Of a stretch of 58,506 bases of DNA, positions 1 through 8,285 are shown piece by piece. The stretch is from FEN-1250 sp038237245. Its GTDB lineage: Bacteria > Gemmatimonadota > Gemmatimonadetes > Gemmatimonadales > Gemmatimonadaceae. Every line of letters starts with the position of its first letter. Positions within the stretch are counted from its first letter, which is position 1. The position numbers and the translations under genes are program-made. Below the pieces are notes generated by a model. The model ran no database searches. It worked only from the letters and a program-made list of their open reading frames with translations, and was not told where the DNA came from. The stretch covers positions 1 through 58,506 of the forward strand of contig JBBRYY010000008.1 in the NCBI GenBank assembly GCA_038237245.1, written 5' to 3'.

Positions 1-815
1 ATCGCGATCGAGTGCTGCCCCTCGAGAATGCTGCGCCCCTCGCCCCCGAGCGGGAGGGAGAGAAGAATTTCCCCCGTCGGCAGCTGCACCCCGCGCAGAT
101 AGCTCCGAAGCTGCTTCAGATAGCGCCGCGAGAACTGGCTGTCGACCGCGGCGAGCGCGGGACGCAACGCGTGCTGCTGCTCGCGCCAGTAGAGCTCGTA
201 GAACTTCGAGTGCTCGTCGGTGAGCGACAGCGCGAACATTTTCAGCCACGCGCGATCTGAATCGGTGCGGTAGATGGAGCCGAGCGCCGCCAGCATGTCC
301 GTAGTCTCGGCCGCCGCGTGCGGCGCGCGCTTCCACGTCGTGAGCACCGAGGGCTGCTTCTTGCCGCTCGCCGCGTCTTCGCCGGAGGTGAGGAAGGCGG
401 CGATGTCGTTCCCCATCTCCTCCCAGCTCGCCTCGCGTAGCGCGAGGCGCGCGCCATCGAGCAGCCGCGGATTCACGCGCAGCCCGTGTCGCAGCGCCTC
501 CGCGTTCCCATCGAGCTGCGACGTGATGTTGCGGCTGTTTTTCGCGACGATCATCACGTCGCGATAATCGAGACGAAAGCTCGGCGTCCGCGACGTGTCG
601 GTGACGAGCATCGCATAGCCGTGCAACCAGAGATCGACGACGTAGCGCGTCTTCACCGGCCACGGCGTCTGCCCGACTACTTCCTCGCTGATGCCCGTAG
701 GCGCGGCAACGGGCTCCGTCTCGACCTTCGTATTGGCGCCGACGAGCCCGGAGCAACCGGCAGCGAGCAATACCGCACCCGCTGCTGCAGCGCGACTACG
801 CCTCGAGCGATTCAA
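1..815 (-). CDS. Hypothetical lipoprotein, C-terminus cut by window edge
   Basis: The frame is open on the minus strand from a TTG at 815 to the window edge, so the C-terminus is missing (about 271 residues are visible). The first 22 residues form a basic start, an alanine-rich core and the lipobox LAAGC, so the protein is probably lipid-anchored. An in-frame TGA two codons upstream makes TTG the only reasonable start. That start overlaps the end of the thiolase gene by 20 bases, which suggests co-transcription. The remainder looks like a real soluble domain with balanced composition (segments such as KTRYVVDLWLHGY and LTDEHSKFYELYW). I do not recognise a family and assign no function. Confidence 0.7.
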   Translation of the reverse strand, partial: MNRSRRSRAAAAGAVLLAAGCSGLVGANTKVETEPVAAPTGISEEVVGQTPWPVKTRYVVDLWLHGYAMLVTDTSRTPSFRLDYRDVMIVAKNSRNITSQLDGNAEALRHGLRVNPRLLDGARLALREASWEEMGNDIAAFLTSGEDAASGKKQPSVLTTWKRAPHAAAETTDMLAALGSIYRTDSDRAWLKMFALSLTDEHSKFYELYWREQQHALRPALAAVDSQFSRRYLKQLRSYLRGVQLPTGEILLSLPLGGEGRSILEGQHSIA

Positions 816-2007
816 TGATCACCGCGATCCCCTGCCCGCCGCCGATGCACGCCGAGCCGAGTCCGTACCGCTTGCCCGTGGACTTGAGCGCATGCAGGAG
901 GTGCGCACAGATGCGCGCCCCCGATGCGGCGAGGGGATGACTCAGCGCGATCGCGCCGCCGTGGATGTTGAGCTTCTTCCGGTCGACGCCGAGCGACCGC
1001 TCGACAGCGCACACCTGGCTCGCGAACGCCTCGTTTACCTCGACGAGATCCATCTGGTCGAGCGTCATCCCTGCTTTCTTCAGCGCGATATTCGACGCAG
1101 GCACGGGGCCGATCCCCATGATCGTCGGATCGACGCCCGCCGTACCCCACGACACGAGACGCCCCAGCGGCTTCTTCCCCGTGCGCGTCGCATACTCGGC
1201 GCTCGAGATCACGAGTGCCGCGGCGCCATCGCCGATTCCGGATGCATTTCCCGCCGTGACGAGTCCACCTTCCTTGAACACCGTTCGCAGCTTCGCGAGC
1301 CCTTCGGCGGTAGTGTCGGGACGCATGTGCTCGTCGCGCGCGAAGATTTCCTCTTTCTTCGTCTTCGGATTCCGCACCGGCACGCCGACGACCTCGTCTG
1401 CGTAGATGCCGGTCGCCCACGCGTCGGCTGCGAGCATCTGCGAGCGCAGCGCGAACTCATCGCTGCAGAGTCGGTCGACGCTGAACTGCGCGCCGACCTT
1501 CTCCGCCGTGTCGCCCATCGCGCAGCCGGCGTACGGATCCTTCAGCCCTTCCCAGAGCGAATCCTCGAGAATCGGGCTCTTCCCGAGCGACAGCCCCCAG
1601 CGCAACCCGCGCGCGATGTGCGGCGCCTGCGACATCGACTCCCCTCCGCCCACGAGGCAGACATCCGCCTCGTCGAGCAGAATCTCCATCGCCCCGCTGA
1701 TGACCGCCTGGAAGCCAGAGCCGCACAGCCGGTTCACGGTGAGCGAGGGGGTCTCGATCGGCACCCCCGATCGGAGCGCGACATGGCGCGCGTAGTAGAT
1801 CGTGTCCGACGTCGTCTGCATCACGTTGCCGAAGATCGAGTGCTGGATCTCCTTCGGCTCGACGTGTGCCACATCCATCGCGGCCTTGCTGGCGAAGACG
1901 CCGAGGTCGATGGCGCTGAAGTCCCGCAGCGCACCGCCGAACGTCCCGAACGGTGTGCGCACGCCGGAAAGGAAGACGATGTCGCGGTTGCTGCCCTGAG
2001 TGCCCAC
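796..2007 (-). CDS. Acetyl-CoA C-acetyltransferase (thiolase)
   Basis: Thiolases condense two acetyl-CoA, or cleave 3-ketoacyl-CoA, in fatty-acid, ketone-body or PHB metabolism. The product is about 403 residues, the normal family length. The nucleophilic Cys is in NRLCGSGFQAV (Cys95). A GGGES loop, the catalytic His in GGAIALSHPLAASGAR and the second catalytic Cys in CIGGGQGIA near the C-terminus are all visible. Two glycines usual in the His motif (GHPLGASG) are Ser and Ala here. The GTG start at 2007 has a GGGGA five bases upstream, and the protein aligns with the family from the IVFLSGVRTPFG segment onward. It follows the dehydrogenase gene by 70 bases and overlaps the lipoprotein gene downstream. 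Acetoacetyl-CoA versus longer-chain specificity cannot be told from the sequence. Confidence 0.93.
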   Translation of the reverse strand: MGTQGSNRDIVFLSGVRTPFGTFGGALRDFSAIDLGVFASKAAMDVAHVEPKEIQHSIFGNVMQTTSDTIYYARHVALRSGVPIETPSLTVNRLCGSGFQAVISGAMEILLDEADVCLVGGGESMSQAPHIARGLRWGLSLGKSPILEDSLWEGLKDPYAGCAMGDTAEKVGAQFSVDRLCSDEFALRSQMLAADAWATGIYADEVVGVPVRNPKTKKEEIFARDEHMRPDTTAEGLAKLRTVFKEGGLVTAGNASGIGDGAAALVISSAEYATRTGKKPLGRLVSWGTAGVDPTIMGIGPVPASNIALKKAGMTLDQMDLVEVNEAFASQVCAVERSLGVDRKKLNIHGGAIALSHPLAASGARICAHLLHALKSTGKRYGLGSACIGGGQGIAVIIESLEA

Positions 2008-2077
2008 TGGAATCCCCGAACGGTGGTGGTGAGTCTCGAAAGATGACCACCTCCCGCTGCGGGGGGAACTGCCAGGA

Positions 2078-3139
2078 TTATCCCTCGCCCACGTGCGCCG
2101 CGATCCAGTCGCCCACCGCGCGCGTCCCCAGCGTTCCGCCGATATCCGGGGTGCCGACGTTGGCCTTGATCGCCGCGCGCACGGCACGCTCGACCGCAGC
2201 GCCGGCGTCGACTTCGCCGACGCCCTCCAGCATCATCGCCAGCGAGAGAATCGCGGCCATCGGGTTCGCGAGGTCCTTCCCGACGAGCGGCGGCGCGCTT
2301 CCGTGTACCGGCTCGTACATCGTCACCCGTCCCGGATGCCGGTTCGCGCTCGGCGCGATCCCGAGCCCGCCAACAAGGATCGATGCGAGGTCGGAGAGGA
2401 TGTCGCCGAAGAGATTTCCGGTGACGATCACCTGGAACGCCTCGGGAGTGCGCACGAGATCCATCGCCATTGCGTCGATGTAGCGCGTGTCGCGCTTGAT
2501 GTCCGCGTACTCGGCGCCGACCTCCTCGAACACGCGGCGCCAGAGCCCGTGCGCCGCGATCGCGTTCGCCTTGTCCGCCATCGTGACGCGCGTCTTCCCG
2601 TGCGCGCGCGCCCACGCAAAGGCGTGGCGGATGATGCGCTCCACACCCTTTCGCGTGTTGAGCTCCTCGGCGATCGTGATCTCGTCCGGCGTTCCGACCT
2701 TGAACGCGCCGCCCACGCTCACGTACAACCCTTCGGTATTCTCGCGGAAGACGACGAGATCGAAGTCGCGAACCGTCTTCCCCTTGAGCGGCGTGAGCCG
2801 GTCGTCGAAGAGGCGTGCGGGGCGCTCATTGACGTAGAGATCGAGCTGGAAGCGCATCCCGAGGAGGATGTCGCGCGCGTGCACGTTGTCCGGCACTCGT
2901 GAATCGCCGAGCGCGCCGACGAGGATCGCGCTGACATCGCGTCCGAGGCGCAGCATCTCCTCGGGTGGAATCGTGATTCCGGTTGTCAGGTAATGCTCGG
3001 CGCCCCACGGCAACTGCTCGACGATGATGCCCGGATGGTGCACCGCCTCGACCGCATCGAGCACCTTGAGCGCCTCGGCGACGACCTCGGGGCCGATCCC
3101 ATCGCCACCGATGACGGCGAGTGCGTGCCGCTGCGTCAC
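2078..3139 (-). CDS. Isocitrate/isopropylmalate-family dehydrogenase
   Basis: This family performs NAD(P)-linked, metal-dependent oxidative decarboxylation of 2R,3S-hydroxyacids such as 3-isopropylmalate, isocitrate, tartrate or D-malate. The N-terminal motif GGDGIGPEVV lies at residues 11-20. The substrate loop LLGMRFQLDLYVNERPARL, the FRENTEGLY segment and the metal/NAD region TGNLFGDILSDLAS are all present. The length of 353 residues is typical of LeuB-type enzymes. The GTG start at 3139 lies in a GTGA overlap with the stop of the zinc-ribbon gene, implying translational coupling. No leuA, leuC or leuD lies nearby, so a leucine role is not shown. Isopropylmalate, isocitrate or tartrate/D-malate dehydrogenase all remain possible. 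Confidence 0.88.
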   Translation of the reverse strand: MTQRHALAVIGGDGIGPEVVAEALKVLDAVEAVHHPGIIVEQLPWGAEHYLTTGITIPPEEMLRLGRDVSAILVGALGDSRVPDNVHARDILLGMRFQLDLYVNERPARLFDDRLTPLKGKTVRDFDLVVFRENTEGLYVSVGGAFKVGTPDEITIAEELNTRKGVERIIRHAFAWARAHGKTRVTMADKANAIAAHGLWRRVFEEVGAEYADIKRDTRYIDAMAMDLVRTPEAFQVIVTGNLFGDILSDLASILVGGLGIAPSANRHPGRVTMYEPVHGSAPPLVGKDLANPMAAILSLAMMLEGVGEVDAGAAVERAVRAAIKANVGTPDIGGTLGTRAVGDWIAAHVGEG

Positions 3140-3723
3140 GTCGCCGCGACTCCGCGGCCGCAAGTGATGCAGTACTTCCAGTGGATCTCGAGCTCCGTTC
3201 CGCACGCGGGGCAGCGCTGCACCATGAGATTCTGCCCGCAACTCGGGCAGAAGAGCACGCGCCGGCCGTCGGGGAGAGTTCCGCCGCAGTAACGACACGA
3301 GCCGGCCGCGGAGTTCGCGGCCGAGGCGGCGGATGTTGCGCGAGGAGTCGAGCTGGGCGCGCCGCGCTGGATGCTCGTCGGTGAATCGGCGAAGTGGCGA
3401 ACCGCCTCCGCCGTGAGCGTCACGCGTGCGGCGGCGTAGTCGCGGAAGACGGCGGTGTTCGGATTCGGCGACGAGAGCTCCTTCCGCATTGCGTCCTGCA
3501 TCGCGCTGTCGCCTGTCGCGTAACCGCGCTCGCCCGAGAGCAGCTGGCAGAGCGCCGCCTCGTAGTCCTGATTCGTTTCGATCTCGAGCTCGGTGCGATT
3601 GTGCCGATACGGAATGAGCGTCTGATAGAGCTCCGACACTTCCACCGGCTGACTCAGATACTGCGGATAGCTGTTCCGGACATTCTGCACGAGCCGTCGA
3701 ACGAGCCGGTCGAGATCATCCAT
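3136..3723 (-). CDS. Double zinc-ribbon protein
   Basis: The protein is 195 residues. The first 115 or so form a charged helical domain with no recognised family. A Ser/Thr/Ala-rich linker (about 116-140) follows, then two zinc ribbons: Cys143-x2-Cys146 with Cys159-x2-Cys162, and Cys171-x2-Cys174 with Cys185-x2-Cys188. There is no signal peptide or membrane helix, so it is cytosolic. Tandem ribbons of this kind often mediate protein or nucleic-acid contacts, but nothing here names a partner. It starts 8 bases after the glycosyltransferase stop, and its own stop overlaps the start of the dehydrogenase gene. Function is unknown. Confidence 0.8.
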   Translation of the reverse strand: MDDLDRLVRRLVQNVRNSYPQYLSQPVEVSELYQTLIPYRHNRTELEIETNQDYEAALCQLLSGERGYATGDSAMQDAMRKELSSPNPNTAVFRDYAAARVTLTAEAVRHFADSPTSIQRGAPSSTPRATSAASAANSAAGSCRYCGGTLPDGRRVLFCPSCGQNLMVQRCPACGTELEIHWKYCITCGRGVAAT

Positions 3724-3731
3724 GTGCTAGT

Positions 3732-4487
3732 TCACTCAGGCGGAAGCTGCTGCTGTTTGGACGAAGAAAGTTGTGCACGAAGAATATGAAAGAACGCGGC
3801 AACGCCATCCTTCCACGTGATCTTCTTTCCCTCGGCGTACGTGCGGCCATGATAGCTGATCGGCACCTCGTACACGCGCGCGCCCATCTGCGCGAGGCGC
3901 GCGACGATCTCGGGCTCGATGCCGAAGCGCGGATTGGTGAGGTGCATCGCCTTGAGCGTGCGTCCCGTGAACGCCTTGTACCCCACTTCCATGTCGGTGA
4001 GGTTCAGGTTTGTGAACATGTTCGACATGAGCGTCAGCCCACCGTTGCCCATGCGGTGCCAGAAGTAGAGCACGCGATGCGAGCCGGATCCGAAGCGCGT
4101 ACCGACGACGGCGTCCGCAATGCCGTCGAGGATCGGCTTGATGACCGCCGGGATGTCGCTTGGTACGTACTCGAGGTCGGCGTCCTGGATGATCGCGATG
4201 TCGCCGGTCGCGTGGTCGCGCGCGGTCTGGATCGCCGAGCCCTTGCCGCGATTGTCGGGGTGGCGCGCCACGAGCATGCGCCCGTCGGAAGAGGCGGCGC
4301 GCGCGGTCAGCCGCTCGAACGTCGCATCCTTCGATGCATCATCCACGGCGACGATCTGAAGGCTGATGCCGTCAGCCTGGATCTGCTCGCCGAGTGCCAG
4401 CACGGCATCGAGCGTCCTGTCGATGGTGGAGGCTTCGTTGTAGCACGGAATCAGAACGCTGAGCGTGATCGGTTTGGCGCGAACCAT
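3732..4487 (-). CDS. Glycosyltransferase family 2, dolichyl-phosphate mannosyltransferase-like
   Basis: The 251-residue protein begins with the GT2 nucleotide-binding strand LSVLIPCYNEAS, carries VDD (48-50), and has the DXD metal/sugar-nucleotide motif as DAD (102-104) in IIQDADLEY. It continues with GTRFGSGSHR and a helical C-terminal part. This is the GT-A fold of single-domain enzymes that transfer a sugar from a nucleotide donor to a polyprenyl phosphate or cell-surface glycan. There are no clear C-terminal membrane helices, as in DPM1-type enzymes. I chose the ATG at 4487 over the TTG one codon upstream. It sits in the minus-strand block with a GHMP sugar kinase, which is compatible with a sugar or envelope role. 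The donor and acceptor are not known. Confidence 0.88.
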   Translation of the reverse strand: MVRAKPITLSVLIPCYNEASTIDRTLDAVLALGEQIQADGISLQIVAVDDASKDATFERLTARAASSDGRMLVARHPDNRGKGSAIQTARDHATGDIAIIQDADLEYVPSDIPAVIKPILDGIADAVVGTRFGSGSHRVLYFWHRMGNGGLTLMSNMFTNLNLTDMEVGYKAFTGRTLKAMHLTNPRFGIEPEIVARLAQMGARVYEVPISYHGRTYAEGKKITWKDGVAAFFHILRAQLSSSKQQQLPPE

Positions 4488-4526
4488 CAAACGAAAGCCC
4501 GAGTTATGGGTGTCACCGACGAGCCG

Positions 4527-4709
4527 TTACGGTTTTCCGACCTGTTCCATCTGCTTGTCGATATCCCCGGAGACGCGCTCTCTGTTGTCGCCGCCGACGC
4601 GATGAATGATGCGGGCGCCGATATTCTCGGTGTGGTCCTGGGCATCGCTGAAGCCGGCAAGGTACCCCATCACCAGTCCGGCAACGAGTAATAGTGCGGT
4701 TTTGCGCAT
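4527..4709 (-). CDS. Small exported or membrane-anchored protein (60 aa)
   Basis: This is a 60-residue reading frame from an ATG at 4709 with GGAG seven bases upstream. The N-terminus (MRKTALLLVAGLVMGYLAG) is a signal peptide or single membrane anchor. The short remainder is polar and charged, with the segment IHRVGGDNRERV. An upstream in-frame start would add 18 residues that would break the signal and lacks a better ribosome site. It lies between the RNase H-like and glycosyltransferase genes in the same direction. No family is recognised. Confidence 0.6.
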   Translation of the reverse strand: MRKTALLLVAGLVMGYLAGFSDAQDHTENIGARIIHRVGGDNRERVSGDIDKQMEQVGKP

Positions 4710-4737
4710 CTGAGGGCTCCGAAGTGGGAATGATAGC

Positions 4738-5376
4738 CTAGAACAGACTATCCGTCTCTCCACGCGGTAACGATCGCGCCTCCCGAAAGGAGCGTATTTC
4801 GGGGAGTGGGGAGGGATCGAGCTTCATTCGCCCGCGCTCACGCTCGCTCGTCATCCACGCCTCGAACCCCGACTCCACCGCACCCTTCGACTCGTCCTGC
4901 TGCGCCGCCGCACGGGTCGCGAGCATGTTCGCGTACTCGTTTTGCGGGTGGCCCGCGTGTCCCTTGACCCACCGCCACTCGACGCGATGACCTGCGGCGA
5001 CATCCACGAGCTCCTGCCAAAGCTCGAGATTCCCGATCTCGCCGCCTTTCCGCTTCCATCCGCGCCGCGCCCAGTCGTGCACCCAGCTCGTCATCCCATC
5101 GACGAGGTAGCGCGAGTCGGTGGTGAAGACGACGACGCAATTCCACTTCTTCGACGATGCGATGTCGAGCGCCTCTATCGCGCTGCGCAGTGCCATCCGG
5201 TTGTTCGTCGTCGCCTTCTCCGAGAGCCAGAAGTCGCGTCGAACGAGCTCACCCGACTTCGGATGCGCAAGCTCGATCAGCCCGCCGGCGCCACCCGGAT
5301 TCGAGCCTTCGCGCCCGTTGCCGAGGCACGACTCGTCCGCGTAGACCGCGAGGAGGCAGTTGGTGGGCCCCGCCAT
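4738..5376 (-). CDS. RNase H-like protein with altered catalytic carboxylates
   Basis: The 212-residue protein follows the RNase HI pattern: YADESCLGN near the N-terminus, TTNNRMALRSAIEAL, VFTTDSRYLVDGM, the basic-protrusion-like WARRGWKRKGG, and VEWRWVKGHAGHPQNEYANMLA. RNase HI cuts the RNA strand of RNA-DNA hybrids with four acidic residues. Here Asp14 and Asp87 are kept, but the position of the second carboxylate (Glu48 in E. coli RNase HI) is Ala62, and the position of Asp134 is Asn150. An extra Glu15 follows the first Asp, and a GREGSNPGG insertion precedes the second strand. A 50-residue charged tail follows the domain. The ATG lies directly after the TAG of the upstream 72-aa gene. It may be an active variant or a binding-only paralogue. 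Confidence 0.82.
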   Translation of the reverse strand: MAGPTNCLLAVYADESCLGNGREGSNPGGAGGLIELAHPKSGELVRRDFWLSEKATTNNRMALRSAIEALDIASSKKWNCVVVFTTDSRYLVDGMTSWVHDWARRGWKRKGGEIGNLELWQELVDVAAGHRVEWRWVKGHAGHPQNEYANMLATRAAAQQDESKGAVESGFEAWMTSERERGRMKLDPSPLPEIRSFREARSLPRGETDSLF

Positions 5377-5595
5377 CTAGCGGATCACATGGAGAGAGTC
5401 GATCTCGTCCAGATAAATGATGATGCGGTCGCCCGTCGTTGGATGCACCGCCTCGATGCGCTCGCGCCCGCTCACCAGATGCAGCCGGTTGGGAATGACG
5501 ATGTACTCGGTGCCGCGCCGATAGATCGCGATGCGTCGCTTGTCGATCACCGCGCGCTCGAGTTGATCGTACTGGGTGGTCGTCAGCTCTGCCAT
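5377..5595 (-). CDS. Conserved-looking small protein (72 aa)
   Basis: This 72-residue protein has a balanced composition and a probable beta-rich C-terminal half (RRGTEYIVIPNRLHLVSGRE, then DRIIIYLDEIDSLHVI). It is probably cytosolic, with no signal peptide or cysteines. Its ATG overlaps the end of the GHMP kinase gene by 13 bases, and its TAG abuts the ATG of the RNase H-like gene, so the three genes are tightly packed and likely translated from one message. No family was recognised. Confidence 0.65.
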   Translation of the reverse strand: MAELTTTQYDQLERAVIDKRRIAIYRRGTEYIVIPNRLHLVSGRERIEAVHPTTGDRIIIYLDEIDSLHVIR

Positions 5596-6557
5596 GCCGT
5601 CGTCTCTGCTCGCTCGTGAATCGTGACGTGCGCGCCCTCGCGATCTACGACGAAGGGCAACAGGCGGGCGAGCGCGGACACGTGCATCCGGACTTCATCC
5701 GCGCGCTCCTCCGGCGCGATGATCAGTACGGAGCCACCGCCTGATGCGCCGAGCGCCTTCCCTCCGATGGCGCCGTGCGCCAGCGCCGTTGCGAGCAATC
5801 TATCGATGGACGGCGTCGTGATCTTTTCGTGAAGCGACCGCTGCTGCTCCCAGTGGTCGCCAACGAGTGCGCCGAGCCCGTCGACATCCCCGCGCGTGAG
5901 CGCATCGATCATCTGCGCGGCGAGCGCCCGCATGCGCGCGAGTGCCGCGACGACGCGCGGGACGCGATCGCGATACGCATCGAGCACCGCAGTGATCGTC
6001 GCGCCGGAGATGCGCGACTCGCCCGTGTACGCGATCGTGCACTGGCGCTCCAGCTTCGCGACGAGCGCATCGGAGAGCGGAAGCTCCGTCACGCTGGTGC
6101 TCGCGCCGAAGGTGAGGGCGAGCGCGCCGCCGTACGCGGCCGCGTAGTGGTCCTGAAAGCCGCCGGCGATCCCGAGCGCCTCCACCTCGAGCGCGCGGCT
6201 CCGCTCCGCGAGCTCGCGGCGCGTCACGATTTCACCCTGCCATGCCGCGAGCGCCGCGGCCACCGCAACCCCCGCCGCCGAGGACCCTCCGAGCCCCGCG
6301 CCGCGCGGGAAGTCGCTCTCCTGCTCGAGCCGCACGCCGCTCAGCCGCGCGCGTTCGAGCGCGGCGGCGCCCAGCGCGGCATCGCCGTCGGCATATAGCT
6401 CGACACCGAGCGCGATGGGGCGCACCGTCGCGTGCGCGTACGCGGCGATCGCGAGGTTACAGACGCATCCACCCTGTTCGACGGTGTATGGCGGGACGTC
6501 GGTCCACCCGCCACCGAAATCCACACGCGCCGGAGCCCGCGCAACGACTTCACGCAC
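5583..6557 (-). CDS. GHMP-family sugar kinase (heptose/fucose kinase-like)
   Basis: GHMP kinases phosphorylate sugars or small alcohols with ATP. The protein is 324 residues. It opens with ARVDFGGGWTDVPPY (residues 10-24), characteristic of the branch that includes D-glycero-D-manno-heptose 7-phosphate kinase and fucokinase domains. The phosphate-binding loop GAGLGGSSAA is at 86-95, and a third glycine motif, GGKALGASGGGS, lies near residue 275. The start is GTG at 6557 with only a weak purine-rich site upstream. It is the first gene of the minus-strand block and is divergent from otsA. The exact sugar is unknown. The neighbouring GT2 gene is compatible with making an activated sugar for a surface glycan. 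Confidence 0.85.
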   Translation of the reverse strand: MREVVARAPARVDFGGGWTDVPPYTVEQGGCVCNLAIAAYAHATVRPIALGVELYADGDAALGAAALERARLSGVRLEQESDFPRGAGLGGSSAAGVAVAAALAAWQGEIVTRRELAERSRALEVEALGIAGGFQDHYAAAYGGALALTFGASTSVTELPLSDALVAKLERQCTIAYTGESRISGATITAVLDAYRDRVPRVVAALARMRALAAQMIDALTRGDVDGLGALVGDHWEQQRSLHEKITTPSIDRLLATALAHGAIGGKALGASGGGSVLIIAPEERADEVRMHVSALARLLPFVVDREGAHVTIHERAETTAWQS

Positions 6558-6797
6558 GCGTCATCTCGAACGGAGGCAGGTGACTTTCGACCCCGCGACT
6601 GATCGCAGCTTCACGCGACCGCCTTCCCACTCGCGTGCATTCGTGCGACAATCAGGAGTGCGACGCGCTGGATGTTGCACATATTGTAGAGGCGCATGCG
6701 AGGGGAGGGAGCGGGAGCCCAAAGCTATCGTGCGCGGTGACGGCCGCCAGCCCGACACTCGGGCATCCGGCACGTGTTCTGCGCCCTCAGGCGGTAT
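6558..6797. other. Divergent intergenic region between GHMP kinase and otsA
   Basis: These 240 bases separate two diverging genes and must hold the promoters for both. I see no convincing -35/-10 pair. A somewhat AT-richer patch at about 6675-6690 (TTGCACATATTG) is the best candidate for a promoter element. GGCGG just before 6798 may act as a weak ribosome site. No convincing gene is seen here. Confidence 0.4.
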
Positions 6798-8285
6798 ATG
6801 CCAGATATTCGCTCGTTCTCCGATCGTACGCTGATCCTCCTCTCCAATCGCGAGCCATACGAGCATCGGCACGGGGAGATAGGGATCGATGTGCGTCGTC
6901 CGCCCGGCGGGCTCGTCACCGCACTCGATCCCACGATGCAAGCCACCGATGGCGTCTGGGTCGCGTGGGGCTCGGGCTCGGCCGACGCCGAGACGTCGGA
7001 TCACGAGGGGCGGCTGCGCGTGCCTCCAGGGGAAGATGGCTTCACGCTGCGGCGCGTCTTCCTTACCGACGCGGAAGTGGACGGCTACTACATGGGATTC
7101 TCCAATCGATCCCTCTGGCCCCTCTGCCACATGCTCGTGCAGCACTTCGAGTACCGCACCGACTACTGGAACATGTATCAGGAAGTGAACTCGAAGTTCG
7201 CGCACGCCGTGGCGGATGAGGTGCGCCGGTCGCCGCAAAAGCCGATCGTCTGGATCCAGGACTATCACTTCGCGCTCGCGGCGGAGATGGTGCGCGAGCT
7301 CGCGGAGCCGGCGCTCATTCATCAGTTCTGGCACATTCCTTTTCCACCGGCGGACATTCTTCGCCTGCTTCCGACGGGCGTCGATGAAGCGCTGCTGCGC
7401 GGCCTCCTCGGCAACGATCTCATCGAGTTCCACACCGAGCGGTACGCGTTGAACTTCCTCGGTTGTGTCGCCGAGCTCGTACCGGAGGCGGAGATCGACG
7501 CGGACACGCTCGCCGTGCACTACGATGGCCGTCGCATCGACGTCGCCATCTTTCCGATCAGCATCGACGTCGAGCGCTACGAGCAGCTCGCGAGCACGCC
7601 CGAGAGCACGGCGCTGGTCGAGCGTCTGCGGAAGAGATATGCGAGCAACGGCCGGAAACTCGGGCTCGGCGTCGATCGCGTCGACTACACGAAGGGGATT
7701 CCCGAGCGGCTGCGCGCGCTGTGCGAGCTGTGGGAGCGTCACCCCGAGATGCGCGAGACCTTCACTTTCCTGCTCGTGGCGACACCCTCGCGATCGGAGC
7801 TTCCGGCGTATCGTGCGCTCGAAGAGGAGATGCTGGCGACGGTCATCGAGATCAACGAGCGCTTCAAGACGGACACGTGGCACCCGATCGTGCTCGTGCA
7901 CGAGAACGTGAGCGCGGACATGCTCGCTGGCGCGTATCGCGCGGCGGATCTCTGCCTGATCTCCTCGCTGCAGGACGGGATGAATCTCGTCGCGAAGGAG
8001 TTCATCGCGTGCCAGACGCAGGAGCGCGGCGTGCTCGTGCTCAGCCGCTTCGCCGGCGCGGCGGAGGAGATCGATGGCGCGGTGCTCATCAACCCGTTCA
8101 ATCTGGATGGCTTCGTGGAGGGAATCCGGCGTGCCCTGAACATGAGTGAGGGCGAGAGGCGGGTGCGCATGCATCGCATGCGACGACAGCTGCACGAACG
8201 CACCATATTCGACTGGCTCGCCGCGGTGCTCGCGCGCGCGCAGGACATCATCGCGGAGCGCGAGCCGGAGAGTGGCGTCGCATGA
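6798..8285 (+). CDS. otsA: Trehalose-6-phosphate synthase
   Basis: This GT20 enzyme makes trehalose 6-phosphate from a nucleotide-activated glucose and glucose 6-phosphate. The 495-residue protein has the N-terminal strand LILLSNREP, the glycine loop RPPGGLVTAL, WIQDYHFALA, WHIPFPP, the donor-site segment VDRVDYTKGIPERL, and the C-terminal motif LQDGMNLVAKEFIA. I chose the ATG at 6798. A GTG 24 bases upstream is in frame but would add an unlikely leader. The gene overlaps otsB by four bases (ATGA), which strongly supports trehalose synthesis. Glucosylglycerol-phosphate synthase is the main alternative in this family. Confidence 0.9.
   Translation: MPDIRSFSDRTLILLSNREPYEHRHGEIGIDVRRPPGGLVTALDPTMQATDGVWVAWGSGSADAETSDHEGRLRVPPGEDGFTLRRVFLTDAEVDGYYMGFSNRSLWPLCHMLVQHFEYRTDYWNMYQEVNSKFAHAVADEVRRSPQKPIVWIQDYHFALAAEMVRELAEPALIHQFWHIPFPPADILRLLPTGVDEALLRGLLGNDLIEFHTERYALNFLGCVAELVPEAEIDADTLAVHYDGRRIDVAIFPISIDVERYEQLASTPESTALVERLRKRYASNGRKLGLGVDRVDYTKGIPERLRALCELWERHPEMRETFTFLLVATPSRSELPAYRALEEEMLATVIEINERFKTDTWHPIVLVHENVSADMLAGAYRAADLCLISSLQDGMNLVAKEFIACQTQERGVLVLSRFAGAAEEIDGAVLINPFNLDGFVEGIRRALNMSEGERRVRMHRMRRQLHERTIFDWLAAVLARAQDIIAEREPESGVA

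Noticed and set aside
691..2046. Plus-strand open frame of 451 codons over the thiolase gene
   Set aside because: The minus-strand frame carries all thiolase active-site motifs. The plus frame has shadow composition.
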